From: Streptomyces sp. LS1784
GTDB lineage: Bacteria; Actinomycetota; Actinomycetes; Streptomycetales; Streptomycetaceae
Direction of reading: 5' to 3'
NCBI RefSeq assembly: GCF_020103755.1
Contig: NZ_JAHSQD010000007.1
Coordinates: 1 to 50,681, forward strand
DNA: 50,681 nucleotides
Of the stretch, positions 25,297-38,061 are shown in pieces (the stretch's first letter is position 1; each line of letters begins with the position of its first letter). A model generated the notes under the pieces. It was not told where the DNA came from, searched no databases, and was given only the letters and a program-made list of their open reading frames with translations. The translations under genes were made by a program, and so were the position numbers.

Positions 25297-26313
25297 GTGA
25301 AGACCGGAGACGGAACCCCCGGGAAAAGTACTCCCCCCGCTGTCCCGCGCCGGCCGCTGCTGGCGGCGGCCGGGCTGGCGCCAGTGCTGGTCGGCCTGGG
25401 AGGGGACAGCACCGCACAGTCGGCTTCAGCCCATGATCCCGGCAGTGGTCCACCGGTCAAACCGCTGCCCACCCCGGTGCCCACCACCGAGGCGGACTGG
25501 GTCGACGTCGTGCGGGCTCTCGGCCGGCCGGGCCGGCTCATCCGCCGGACCTACCATCACACGCCCTTCCCCCGGCACGACCTGCACGTGGTCAGCCGCG
25601 GCGTCGTCGTCAGCCCCGGGCTCGCGCTGGGCTCGCACGTCTCCTTCGCCCGGTACGACAACGGCAGCACGCTGATGATGGGCGATCTGGCGGTGACCGC
25701 AGATGAACTGCCGGCCCTGACCGACGCCCTCCATGCTCATGGGATCGCCCAGACCGCCATCCACAAACACCTGCCGGCCCAGACCCCTGACATCTGGTGG
25801 ACTCACATCTGTGCGCACGGCCATGACGCCGCGGCACTGGCCGGCGGGCTGCGGGCCGCGCTCGGCCTGACCGGCACTCCACCACCCCACCGGCCCGGAT
25901 CGCCCCGGCCCCTCGATCTGGACATCGCCGGCATCAATGCCGCGCTGGGTGCCACGGGCACGAGCAGCGAGGACGTCCATGCCTGCGTCTTCGTCCGCCG
26001 CGAGACCATCATCGAGGAGGGGCACGTGCTGCCGCCCGGCCTGGGCGCGACCTCGGCCTTCAACTTCCAGCCGCTCGGCGGGGGGCGGGCGGCGCTCAGC
26101 GGCGACCTCGCCATGGTCGCCGCCGAGGTCCAGGAGGTGCACGCGGCACTGCGGCGGGGCGGTATCGACCTGGTCGAACTCCACAACCACGGCCTGACGG
26201 ACGAGCCGCGCCTCTTCTTCACCCACATCTGGGCCGTGGGCGATGCCGTGGCCCTGGCCAGAGCGGTCCGCCCCGCACTCGCCGTCACCAATGTCACGCC
26301 GGCCACCGTCTGA
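25297..26313 (+). CDS. Exported DUF1259 (LppY/LpqO-like) protein
   Basis: A 338-aa protein with an N-terminal export signal that includes twin arginine (PRRPLLAAAGLAPVLVGLGG, residues about 17-36). Two DUF1259 repeats follow (about 60-190 and 205-335). Each contains a buried His pattern (IHKHLP...WWTHI and LHNHGL...FFTHI) and ends in an ALxxAL-type helix. The family is known from mycobacterial lipoproteins LppY/LpqO; its function is unknown. GTG at 25297 has GGAGG 7 nt upstream. It lies 251 bp after rppA on the same strand, in the module with the multicopper oxidase. The paired His motifs could bind metal (inference). Confidence 0.85.
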   Translation: MKTGDGTPGKSTPPAVPRRPLLAAAGLAPVLVGLGGDSTAQSASAHDPGSGPPVKPLPTPVPTTEADWVDVVRALGRPGRLIRRTYHHTPFPRHDLHVVSRGVVVSPGLALGSHVSFARYDNGSTLMMGDLAVTADELPALTDALHAHGIAQTAIHKHLPAQTPDIWWTHICAHGHDAAALAGGLRAALGLTGTPPPHRPGSPRPLDLDIAGINAALGATGTSSEDVHACVFVRRETIIEEGHVLPPGLGATSAFNFQPLGGGRAALSGDLAMVAAEVQEVHAALRRGGIDLVELHNHGLTDEPRLFFTHIWAVGDAVALARAVRPALAVTNVTPATV

Positions 26314-26655
26314 CTGACCGGCGCCGACGGCACGCCCTCCCCCGGCCATGCGCGACGAGCGCGGCCGGCTGCAGGGAGCGCACCGGGCGCTCGCCCCCGC
26401 ACCACGTGGCCGCCGGCCGTTCCGATGGGCGTCCTGGTTCCCGGCAGGTGCGGTCGCGATGCGGAGCGCGCGAAGCTCGCCGATACTGAGCCGAAGGGCG
26501 GTGACGGAACGCGGCCAGGGCGCCACGATCCGCAACACCCGGCCGCGCGCCGTCGTGAGCGCAGCAGCCGTTGGGCGGGGCGGACGGAAGCCACGACCGG
26601 CGACCACCTGCCTGGCGGCGTACCGACCGCCGAGTCCTGGACGGAGAAACCGAGG
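26314..26655. other. 342-bp spacer before the multicopper oxidase
   Basis: No convincing gene on either strand. Short frames exist but have no recognisable domain. A promoter for the oxidase may lie here; no clear -10/-35 pair was found. Confidence 0.4.
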
Positions 26656-28296
26656 ATGCTGAACCGACGAGACCTCCTCAGGGCCGCCACCATAGGCGGC
26701 CCTGTGGCCCTCTTCCCATGGGGCCTCGCACCAAGCCCGGCCCAGGCCGCGGCGGCCGCGCTGCCGGCCGCTCCGGCCAGGTCGGGGTCCGGGGGGCGGG
26801 CCGCAAGGGTCGTCCCCTTCGCGCACGCCATGCCGGTGCCCCCGGTGCTGAGTCCGATGTCGCGGACGGACTCCTCGGACGTGTACCAGCTGCGGATGGC
26901 CGAGACCGAGGTGGAGATCGTCAAGGGGCTGCGGACCACCGTCTGGGCCTACGGCGACTGCTTCCCCGGTCCGACCATCCGGGCGGTCAAGGGACGGGAG
27001 GTGGTGGTCCAGCAGACCAACGACCTGAGCGTGCACACCGCCGTCCACCTGCACGGCGGCCATGTGCAGTCGCAGTACGACGGTCTGCCGATGGACCTCG
27101 TCGAGCCCGGCGAGACCCGCGAGTACCGCTACCCCAACGAACAGGTCGCCGCCTCGCTCTGGTACCACGACCACGCGCACCGGCTGGAGGCCGAGAACGT
27201 CTACCGCGGCCTGGCCGGCGCCTACCTGCTCAGCGACCCGCACGAGCGCAGCCTGCCGCTGCCGGACGGCGAGTTCGACATCCCGCTGCTGATCCGGGAC
27301 GCCCGGATCGAGACGGACGGCAGGCTGGTCTACACCGACCCGTACGAGTGCCCGCACATGCTGGTCAACGGCAAGGAGCGGCCCTACTTCGAGGTGGCGG
27401 CGCGCAAGTACCGCCTGCGGGTCTTCAACGTCTCGCCCAACCGCCACATCTCGCTGCGCTTCGCCGACGGCGAGCCGTTCACCCAGATAGCCTCCGACGG
27501 CGGGCTGCTCGCCGGGCCGGTGCAGTTGGACGAGCTGACCCTGCACGGCGCGGAACGCGCCGAGATCGTGGTCGACTTCGCCCGCTACCCGGTCGGCGAA
27601 TCGGTGGTGCTGGAGAACACGGCCGCGCTGGAGAGCGAGCGCTCCGAGGTTCTGCGCTTCGACATCACCCGGACGGCCGAGGACCGTAGCCGGGTACCGG
27701 ACGTCCTGGCCACCCTGCCGCCGATCCCGGAGGCGGCGGTGCACCGGGAGTTCTGGCTGACGACCTTCCCGGACACCAGGATCAACGGGCGCAAGTACGA
27801 CGCGGACCGGACCGACGTGCGGACCACCGTCGGCACCAGCGAGATCTGGACGATCCACAACCACCTCACCCGTCGGCCGGCCGGGGTCTTCCACGCCCCC
27901 CACTCCTTCCACACCCATCTGGTGCGGTTCCGGGTGCTGGACCGCGACGGGGAGCCGGTCGGCCCGGCCGAGGCCGGGCTGAAGGACACCGTCCCGATCC
28001 ATCCGGGCGAGACCGTCCGGATCGCCATGACCTGGGGCGACTACCCGGGCCAGTACGTCTATCACTGCCACCACATGGTGCACTCCTCGCACGGCCAGAT
28101 GGGCCGGATCGACGTGCTGGCCTCAGCACCGGAAGGCTCCGACCAGGAGTCGGACGAGTCCTCCGCCGACTCGTCCTCGGACGCCTCGTGGGCCCGAGCC
28201 GGCCGGTCCGGATCGTCGGCGTCCGGGAGCGGTCGGCGGCGACGGCGCCGCCACCGTCGGCACCACCGCGGGCACCGCGTCGCCGTCCGGGCCTGA
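26656..28296 (+). CDS. Tat-exported multicopper oxidase
   Basis: A 546-aa three-cupredoxin oxidase of the CotA/bilirubin oxidase/phenoxazinone synthase type. It starts with a Tat signal, NRRDLLRAATIGGPVALFPW. All four copper motifs are present: HLHGGH near 131, WYHDHAH near 169, HSFHTHL near 416 and HCHHMVHSSHGQM near 470, the last with the T1 Cys, His and axial Met. The C-terminus has an unusual tail of about 55 residues: acidic/Ser-rich, then Arg/His-rich (GRRRRRRHRRHHRGH). It probably oxidises phenolics outside the membrane with O2. In this cluster tetrahydroxynaphthalene-derived phenols are plausible substrates (inference). Confidence 0.93.
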   Translation: MLNRRDLLRAATIGGPVALFPWGLAPSPAQAAAAALPAAPARSGSGGRAARVVPFAHAMPVPPVLSPMSRTDSSDVYQLRMAETEVEIVKGLRTTVWAYGDCFPGPTIRAVKGREVVVQQTNDLSVHTAVHLHGGHVQSQYDGLPMDLVEPGETREYRYPNEQVAASLWYHDHAHRLEAENVYRGLAGAYLLSDPHERSLPLPDGEFDIPLLIRDARIETDGRLVYTDPYECPHMLVNGKERPYFEVAARKYRLRVFNVSPNRHISLRFADGEPFTQIASDGGLLAGPVQLDELTLHGAERAEIVVDFARYPVGESVVLENTAALESERSEVLRFDITRTAEDRSRVPDVLATLPPIPEAAVHREFWLTTFPDTRINGRKYDADRTDVRTTVGTSEIWTIHNHLTRRPAGVFHAPHSFHTHLVRFRVLDRDGEPVGPAEAGLKDTVPIHPGETVRIAMTWGDYPGQYVYHCHHMVHSSHGQMGRIDVLASAPEGSDQESDESSADSSSDASWARAGRSGSSASGSGRRRRRRHRRHHRGHRVAVRA

Positions 28297-28347
28297 CCCT
28301 GCGGGGGATGTCGGCGTTCGACTTCCTGTGATCACGGTGGTGCGCCG

Positions 28348-28376
28348 GTCTCGCGGGTACACAGGGCCCGCGAGAC
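28348..28376 (+). terminator. Stem-loop after the multicopper oxidase
   Basis: A 10-bp inverted repeat, GTCTCGCGGG / CCCGCGAGAC, with a 9-nt loop, 51 bp past the oxidase stop and just before the flanking repeat. No U tract. Confidence 0.6.
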
Positions 28377-28390
28377 TCCCGAGGAGTGCG

Positions 28391-28490
28391 GGGCGGTGGG
28401 CAGTGCTGCGTTCATGCCCCCGCGAACGCGCCGCGGGGCCGGGCGGCGGATCGGCCGCCGGGCCTGGGCCCCGTCGTTCGCCGGACCTAG
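28391..28490. repeat. Flanking direct repeat, copy 2 (SDR 5' remnant)
   Basis: Aligns with 21990-22092. On the minus strand it carries the SDR upstream region, the ATG and the first codons (MNAA), then diverges, so it is an SDR 5' remnant without a gene. Homology ends at the CCTAG that contains the RluA stop codon. Confidence 0.8.
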
Positions 28491-29437
28491 GACGCGCCGA
28501 GAGCCCAGCCCTCCGGGTCGGTCCAGGCGGACAGCGTGCGGCGGCTCTCGAAACGGCACTCGCGGCCGGTCAGCGGGTCGGTGAACTCGACGGCGGAGGC
28601 AAGGAGCTGGAGCGGGCGGCGGAAGTCGTCCGGGGCCGGTTCGGGCAGCACCACCGGGTAGACCGGGTCGCCGAGGATCGGCACGCCGAGCCCGCACATG
28701 TGCAGGCGCAGCTGGTGGGTGCGCCCGGTGAGCGGGCGGAGCCGGTAGCGGGCGAGGCCGTCGCGGTGGTCGAGCAGGTCGATCCGGCTCTCGCTGTTCG
28801 GCGGGGCGTCGACCTCGCGGGCCGCGATCACGCCGCGTTCCTTGACGATGTGGCTGCGGACGGTACACGGCAGGCTCAGCGCCGGGTCGTAGGGGGCGAC
28901 GGCCCGGTACTCCTTGCGGACCAGCCGGTCGTGGAACAGGGTCTGGTAGGCCCCGCGGTCCTCCGGCCTGACCACGAACATGGCCAGGCCGGCGGTGAGC
29001 CGGTCGAGCCGGTGGGCGGGGCTGAGCGCGGGCAGGTCGAGGGCGTGCCGCAGCCGGGAGAGGGCCGTCTCGGCGACGTGCCTGCCGCGCGGGGTGGTGG
29101 CCAGGAAGTGCGGCTTGTCGACGACGACCAGGTGTTCGTCCCGGTGCAGCACCTCCAGGTCGAACGGGACGCGGACCTCGTCCGGCAGGTCCCGGTAGAA
29201 CCACAGGTGCGCGCCGGGCCGGAACGGCGCGTCGGGCGCGACCGGCCCGTCCTCGCCGACGATCTCCCGCCCGTGCAACGCCGCGTCGATCCGCTCGGCC
29301 GCCACGGCCGGCAGCCGCTCGACCAGGTGGGCGCGAACGGTCGGCCAGGAGCCCTCGGCCGGCAGCCGCAGGTGCACCGGGTCCACGCCGTTGCGCTGCG
29401 GGAGGGGGGAGGCCGGGCGGCGGCTCTTTCGTCTCAT
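28487..29437 (-). CDS. RluA-family pseudouridine synthase
   Basis: A 316-aa enzyme with the RluA/RluD catalytic motif HRLDRLTAG (residues 142-150, catalytic Asp145), LRPLTGRTHQLRLHM and VVDKPHFLAT. It isomerises uridine to pseudouridine in rRNA or tRNA; the site cannot be told from sequence. No S4 domain motif is evident in the N-terminal 90 residues. ATG at 29435-29437. Its stop codon coincides with the edge of the flanking repeat. It is divergent from the SpoIIE phosphatase. Confidence 0.92.
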   Translation of the reverse strand: MRRKSRRPASPLPQRNGVDPVHLRLPAEGSWPTVRAHLVERLPAVAAERIDAALHGREIVGEDGPVAPDAPFRPGAHLWFYRDLPDEVRVPFDLEVLHRDEHLVVVDKPHFLATTPRGRHVAETALSRLRHALDLPALSPAHRLDRLTAGLAMFVVRPEDRGAYQTLFHDRLVRKEYRAVAPYDPALSLPCTVRSHIVKERGVIAAREVDAPPNSESRIDLLDHRDGLARYRLRPLTGRTHQLRLHMCGLGVPILGDPVYPVVLPEPAPDDFRRPLQLLASAVEFTDPLTGRECRFESRRTLSAWTDPEGWALGAS

Positions 29438-29553
29438 CTCGCGGCCCAGCCTAGTCGGGTGCGCCCAGCCGTCCTCGTCCGAGGTGCCGCCGGCGGGGGG
29501 CGCGGAGCAGAGTGGACGGTGGGCCCGCTCAGCCGCTCAGCCCTGGAGGACGC

Positions 29554-30645
29554 GTGACCGCCGACGACGGCCCGGCCGGTGTGCCGCCGCTGCACCTGCC
29601 GCGACGCGCCCGGCGGCTGCTGTGCGTCTCCTTCCTGCTGCTGGTCGGCGCCGTCGTGGCCGATCTGGTGACCGGCCCTGGCACGACGCTCTCCCCCGTC
29701 CTCGCGGTGGCGCCGGTGCTGGCCGGAGCGACCACCCGGACGGCCCGGGTGCCGCTGATCGCCGGGGCGATCGCCGCCCTCGCGGTCGGGCTGCTGGAGT
29801 CCACCAACACCGATCTGCCGGCCGAGGTGCACGTCACCGCGCTGATCACGGTGCTCGCCGCGACGTTCGCCAGCGCCGCCAACGTCGTCCTGGTGGCGGC
29901 CCGGGAACGGGAGTTGTTCCAGGTCCGGACGGTGGCCGAGGCGGCGCAACGGGCCCTGCTGCGCCCGCCGCCGGAGCGGATCGGGCGGCTGCGTGTGGCC
30001 GTGCGGTACGTGGCGGCGGCGGCCGAGGCACGGATCGGCGGGGACCTGTACGCCGTCGTCGAGACCCGCTTCGGTGTGCGGATCCTGTTCGGCGACGTGC
30101 AGGGGCACGGGCTGCCGGCGGTGGAGACGGCGGCGGACGTGCTGGGCGTGTTCCGGGAGGCGGCGCGGACCGAGCCCGCCCTCATCCGCCTGGCGGAGCG
30201 GCTGGACGCGGCGCTCACCGCACGCACGGAGGACGGGCGGTTCGCGACCGCGCTGCTGCTGGAGGTGCCACCGGACCGGGGGTCGGTGACGATCGTGAAC
30301 TGCGGCCATCCGAACCCGCTGCTGCGCCGCGCGGGCAGGGTGAGCGACCTGGAGCCGCCGCTCCCGGCGCCGCCGCTGGGCCTGCTCGGGCTGACCGGCG
30401 GCGGCTACCCGGCGAGCCGCTTCGAGCCGCGGCACGGCGACCTGCTGCTCCTGCACACCGACGGCGTGTCCGAGGCCCGGGACGCCGAGGGCCGGTTCTA
30501 CCCGCTGGCGGAACGTCTGCCCGGCCTGCCCGCGGGGAACCCGGCGGACCTGCTGGACGCCCTGCTCGCGGACGTCGACGGCTGGGTCGGCCCCGCCGGG
30601 CCGGCGGACGACGCGGCGCTGCTCGCGCTCCGCTGGGAGCAGTGA
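29554..30645 (+). CDS. Membrane-anchored SpoIIE/PP2C-type phosphatase
   Basis: A 363-aa protein. Four hydrophobic segments (about residues 22-110) are followed by a PP2C/SpoIIE phosphatase domain (about 140-360) with metal-binding motifs RIGGDLY and FGDVQGHG, then NCGHPNPLL and LLHTDGVSEARD. It is expected to dephosphorylate an anti-sigma antagonist in response to membrane or extracellular signals. It lacks the PAS/GAF and HATPase domains of the larger paralogue at 16606-20289. GTG at 29554 has GGAGGA just upstream; an in-frame GTG at 29512 is an alternative. Confidence 0.9.
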   Translation: MTADDGPAGVPPLHLPRRARRLLCVSFLLLVGAVVADLVTGPGTTLSPVLAVAPVLAGATTRTARVPLIAGAIAALAVGLLESTNTDLPAEVHVTALITVLAATFASAANVVLVAARERELFQVRTVAEAAQRALLRPPPERIGRLRVAVRYVAAAAEARIGGDLYAVVETRFGVRILFGDVQGHGLPAVETAADVLGVFREAARTEPALIRLAERLDAALTARTEDGRFATALLLEVPPDRGSVTIVNCGHPNPLLRRAGRVSDLEPPLPAPPLGLLGLTGGGYPASRFEPRHGDLLLLHTDGVSEARDAEGRFYPLAERLPGLPAGNPADLLDALLADVDGWVGPAGPADDAALLALRWEQ

Positions 30646-30745
30646 CCGGCGCACCGCGGGCGCCGTCGGTGTCAGTGGTGTGTGCAAGGCTCTGCCCACG
30701 GTCGACGGATGCGGCCGCAGGCACGATCGTCGAGGGGAGCAGGGG

Positions 30746-31135
30746 ATGGGGAACAAGGCGAGCGGGGCATTCGAGCTGACCGCCTTCGAACCGGTGGAGA
30801 CGGAGGAGCGGGCGGGGGCGAGCTTCGGCCGGATCCGGATCGCCAAGACGTTCACGGGTGGGATCACGGGCACGAGCGAGGTGCGGATGCTGTCCGTCGG
30901 GGACACCTCGGGCGGCCCGGCCTCGTACGTGGCGGTGGAGCACGTCACCGGCGAGCTCGACGGGCGGAAGGGTTCGTTCGTGCTCCAGCACGCGGCGTGG
31001 GAGACGAGCGCGGTGACCATACGCGTCGTACCGGGGACGGGCTCGGGCGAGTTGGCCGGGCTCACCGGCGAGTTCCACCTGACCGTCGGCGAGGACGGCG
31101 CGCACACCTACGTCCTGGAGTACGAGCTGGGCTGA
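30746..31135 (+). CDS. DUF3224 domain protein
   Basis: A 129-aa beta-rich protein: KTFTGGITGTSEVRML, YVAVEHVTGELDGRKGSFVLQH and LAGLTGEFHLTV. It fits the DUF3224 family, a small beta-barrel related to allene-oxide-cyclase-like folds, with no known reaction. ATG 30746 is preceded by GGGGAG. It follows the phosphatase by 100 bp. Confidence 0.88.
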   Translation: MGNKASGAFELTAFEPVETEERAGASFGRIRIAKTFTGGITGTSEVRMLSVGDTSGGPASYVAVEHVTGELDGRKGSFVLQHAAWETSAVTIRVVPGTGSGELAGLTGEFHLTVGEDGAHTYVLEYELG

Positions 31136-31227
31136 ACAGGCGTCGGCTGCGCGCCGCGCGCACCGGGCCGCCGACGGCACTGCCACGCTGATGCGATCAG
31201 TGCACGATCGGCATCGGAGGGCGGCCC

Positions 31228-35279
<4,052 letters not shown>

Positions 35280-35300
35280 CCAGCTGAAGGAGATGGCGAG

Positions 35301-35762
35301 TTGAGCACAGCACCGACCGCACCACTGCTCGGCGCCGGGATCGTCGTGCCCACCGGGGACGGCCGGGTGCTGATCGGCCGCCGGATCACCGCCGGCGAGC
35401 CGCCCACCTGGAGCCTGCCCGGCGGCAAGGTCGACCCGGGCGAGTCCTTCGAGCAGACCGCGGCCCGCGAACTCGCCGAGGAGACCGGCATCGTGCTGCC
35501 CGCCGAGGGGATGCGGGTGCTCGCCGTCCACCTCGACCACGAGCTCGGCCGCCCCCGGCTGACCGCCGCCGTGCTGGCCCCGCCCAGCCTGGCCGAGGCC
35601 GTGGTCACCGAGCCGCACGCCTGCGCCGGCTGGGAGCGCTTCCCGGTGGACGCGCTGCCGGAGCCGATGTTCTACCCGTCCGCGCTGGTGCTCGGCAGCT
35701 GGCTGCCGGGGCTGAACGTGGTGCGGGCGGACGGGACGCACGGCTACCCCGTCGCCCGCTGA
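35301..35762 (+). CDS. Nudix hydrolase
   Basis: A 153-aa protein with the complete Nudix box GGKVDPGESFEQTAARELAEETGI (residues about 35-58). Catalytic REL..EE glutamates bind Mg2+ to cleave nucleoside-diphosphate derivatives. It resembles MutT-like dCTPase/ADP-ribose-type hydrolases, but the substrate is unknown. The start is TTG at 35301, supported by AAGGAG upstream. Being 21 bp after the zinc-knuckle SDR, it is probably in one operon with it. Confidence 0.9.
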   Translation: MSTAPTAPLLGAGIVVPTGDGRVLIGRRITAGEPPTWSLPGGKVDPGESFEQTAARELAEETGIVLPAEGMRVLAVHLDHELGRPRLTAAVLAPPSLAEAVVTEPHACAGWERFPVDALPEPMFYPSALVLGSWLPGLNVVRADGTHGYPVAR

Positions 35763-35801
35763 CGACGGCCTGCGAAAGGCGGACCGCTGACGGCGGGCGA
35801 C
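35751..35801. terminator. Bidirectional stem-loop between Nudix and FtsX genes
   Basis: GTCGCCCGC (35751-35759) pairs with GCGGGCGAC (35793-35801), and an inner GCCT/AGGC helix can extend it. It overlaps the Nudix stop codon and lies between convergent genes. Confidence 0.5.
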
Positions 35802-35826
35802 GGGGCTGGCTCCGGGCCGGAGGGGA

Positions 35827-38061
35827 TCAGCCGTTGCGGGCCGCCTCCGGCCCGGTGATCCGCTTCAGCAGCGGCAGCGTCGAGGCGATGATCCCGAGCG
35901 AGGCGGCCAGTCCGAAGGCCGTCAGCCCGAAGTACAGCACCCCCGGGGACACCAGGTCGTACTGCATCTGCGACTTGAGGAACATCGCCGCCGCCGCGAA
36001 GCCCGTCCCGACCGCGATCGCCGACACCACCAGCAGCGGCAGCGCGCTCTCCAGTCCGATCACCCGCTGGAGCAGCCGCAGCGGCGCCCCGGTCAGCCGC
36101 AGCATCGCGAACGGGCGGCGGCGGTCCGAGAGCCCGGCCACCACGCTCACCGCGAGGCTGCACCCGGCGATCGGCAGGGTGGTCAGCAGGACCACGTTCG
36201 CCAGCTGGCGCCAGCCCTGGAGTTTCTTCTGGACCTCGGTGCCCCAGTCCTCGGCCATCCGGGCCTCGTACCTCGGGTAGGTCTTGGCGAACAGGGTCCG
36301 CAGCTGCTCCTTGGCCGACGAGGAGCCGTCGGTGGTCGCGTACATCAGCTTGACCGGGAGCGCGGCGGCCTCCGCGGCCGAGAGCGGCGCGGTCGGCCAC
36401 TGCTGTGCGGTGCCCTCCTGGAGGTCGAGGAACTGGCCGAGGGCGACGACGGCCACCGCCGCGCCGGGCGCGCAGCGGCCCAGCACCGGCACCTGCGCCA
36501 GCTCCGAGCAGAGCACCAACGCGGGTGTGGGCAGATGGGGTTGGTCCGGATCCGCGCCGATCCGGGCCGGGTTGTCGTGCGCCTGTGCCAGCCCCCGGAA
36601 GCCGGGGACGGACCGGGCGGAGGCGACCAGGCCGTCCGGTACGGCACCGAGCGTCTCCGCGGAGCGCAGCTGGTGCGGGGTGAGGACGAGCGCCTTACGG
36701 ACCTCCGGGTCGCCGCTCAGCTGGGCTCCCCGGTTGACATTGATGGTGCCGATGATGCCGATGGTCGCGCTGGTGACGAACAGGGCCACCACCAGGCCGG
36801 CCACCGCGCGGAAGCCCGCCCTCGGGTCGTCCGCGAGCCGGCGCACCGCGATCAGCGCGGCCGGACGGCTGGTGCGCAGGGCGACCGCCCGGGCCGCCGT
36901 CATGGTCAGCCAGGGCCCGACGATCACCAGGCCGAGCATCACCAGCAGGAACCCGGTGAGGTACGCGGCGGCCTGCCCGTTGGAGGTCGGCGGACGGTTG
37001 TCGACGAAGTAGCCGAGCTCGGCGAGGCCGAGCAGCAGCGGGGCCAGCCGCCGGGCCCGCGGCGGCTTCGGGGTGACCCGGCGGGTGACCCCGAGCGGAG
37101 AGATGGTGACCCGGCGCAGCGCGAACCGCGCGGCCAGTGCCGCCGCCACCGGCACGCCCAGCGCGACCACGAGCACCTGACCCACGTGCAGACCCAGGTC
37201 CGCCTGGTAGAACCGGTCCCCGGTGAGCCGCATGTCGGCGACCGCCGGGCGCAGCGCGAGGTAGACGCCGAAGCCCGTGACCGTACCGATCACCGAGGCG
37301 ACCGTGGACTCGACCGCCGAGATCACCGACACCTGCCGCGGCGTCGCCCCCACCAGCCGCATCGCGGCGAAGCGCTGCTCCCGGGTGGCGGCGGACAGCC
37401 GGGTCGCGGTGCCGATGAAGATCAGCACCGGGAAGATCAGCGCGCCGATCACCACGCTGAGGGTGAGCGTCAGGGCGTCGCCGTGGATGCCGAAGCCGAA
37501 GCAGTCGGCCTCGCAGACCGCCGGCATCGCGGTCGCGATCGCGGTGACCGGCCTGGCCTCCGGCACGGTTTCGAGCTCGTCCACGGTGCGGCCGGCCACC
37601 ATGGCCAGCGCGTCCGGGGAGGCCAGCCCCTCGGGCCCGATGGTGCCGGCCGGCCGGCCCGGGAAGCGGTCGCCCAGTTCGACGGCCGGGGTCTTGCGCA
37701 GCAGTTCCGCCAGGGCGGGCGAGGTGTAGTACTCGCCGGGGGCCGGTAGCCTGCTCAGGCCCGGCGGGAGCGGCGAGGTGGGACCGGCCGGGGCGACGTC
37801 GAACTCGACGATCCGCTTGCCCTGGTAGTAGTGGTCGTGGCCGTACCACCAGAGCGGGTCCGCCTGGGCCGTTCCGGTCCACCCCTTGGCGCCGGTGTTC
37901 ATCCAGAGCAGCCGCCCGTTGGAGTGCTCGACCGCGTTGAGGCTGGCGAGGCTCGACAGCAGCAGCCCGACCCCGATCGCGACCGCCGCCGCGATCATCA
38001 GCAGCCGGGCCACCGCCTCCCGGCCGCCTCTGACGGCCAGCCGGAGCGAGAAGGGGATCAC
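35827..38061 (-). CDS. FtsX-like ABC transporter permease (MacB type)
   Basis: A 744-aa permease with two FtsX domains. The topology is one N-terminal TM, a long extracellular domain, three TMs (about 245-370), further TMs (about 410-500), a second extracellular domain and three C-terminal TMs. The first extracellular loop holds a CEADC cysteine pair near residue 175. It works with the ATPase encoded immediately upstream, its GTG overlapping that gene's stop (GTGA). The cargo is unknown; Streptomyces pairs of this type often extrude peptides or antibiotics. It is last in the PadR-ATPase-permease operon. Confidence 0.9.
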   Translation of the reverse strand: MIPFSLRLAVRGGREAVARLLMIAAAVAIGVGLLLSSLASLNAVEHSNGRLLWMNTGAKGWTGTAQADPLWWYGHDHYYQGKRIVEFDVAPAGPTSPLPPGLSRLPAPGEYYTSPALAELLRKTPAVELGDRFPGRPAGTIGPEGLASPDALAMVAGRTVDELETVPEARPVTAIATAMPAVCEADCFGFGIHGDALTLTLSVVIGALIFPVLIFIGTATRLSAATREQRFAAMRLVGATPRQVSVISAVESTVASVIGTVTGFGVYLALRPAVADMRLTGDRFYQADLGLHVGQVLVVALGVPVAAALAARFALRRVTISPLGVTRRVTPKPPRARRLAPLLLGLAELGYFVDNRPPTSNGQAAAYLTGFLLVMLGLVIVGPWLTMTAARAVALRTSRPAALIAVRRLADDPRAGFRAVAGLVVALFVTSATIGIIGTINVNRGAQLSGDPEVRKALVLTPHQLRSAETLGAVPDGLVASARSVPGFRGLAQAHDNPARIGADPDQPHLPTPALVLCSELAQVPVLGRCAPGAAVAVVALGQFLDLQEGTAQQWPTAPLSAAEAAALPVKLMYATTDGSSSAKEQLRTLFAKTYPRYEARMAEDWGTEVQKKLQGWRQLANVVLLTTLPIAGCSLAVSVVAGLSDRRRPFAMLRLTGAPLRLLQRVIGLESALPLLVVSAIAVGTGFAAAAMFLKSQMQYDLVSPGVLYFGLTAFGLAASLGIIASTLPLLKRITGPEAARNG

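Noticed and set aside
26348..26662. 104-codon plus-strand frame before the multicopper oxidase
   Set aside because: No start signal or recognisable fold; composition looks non-coding.
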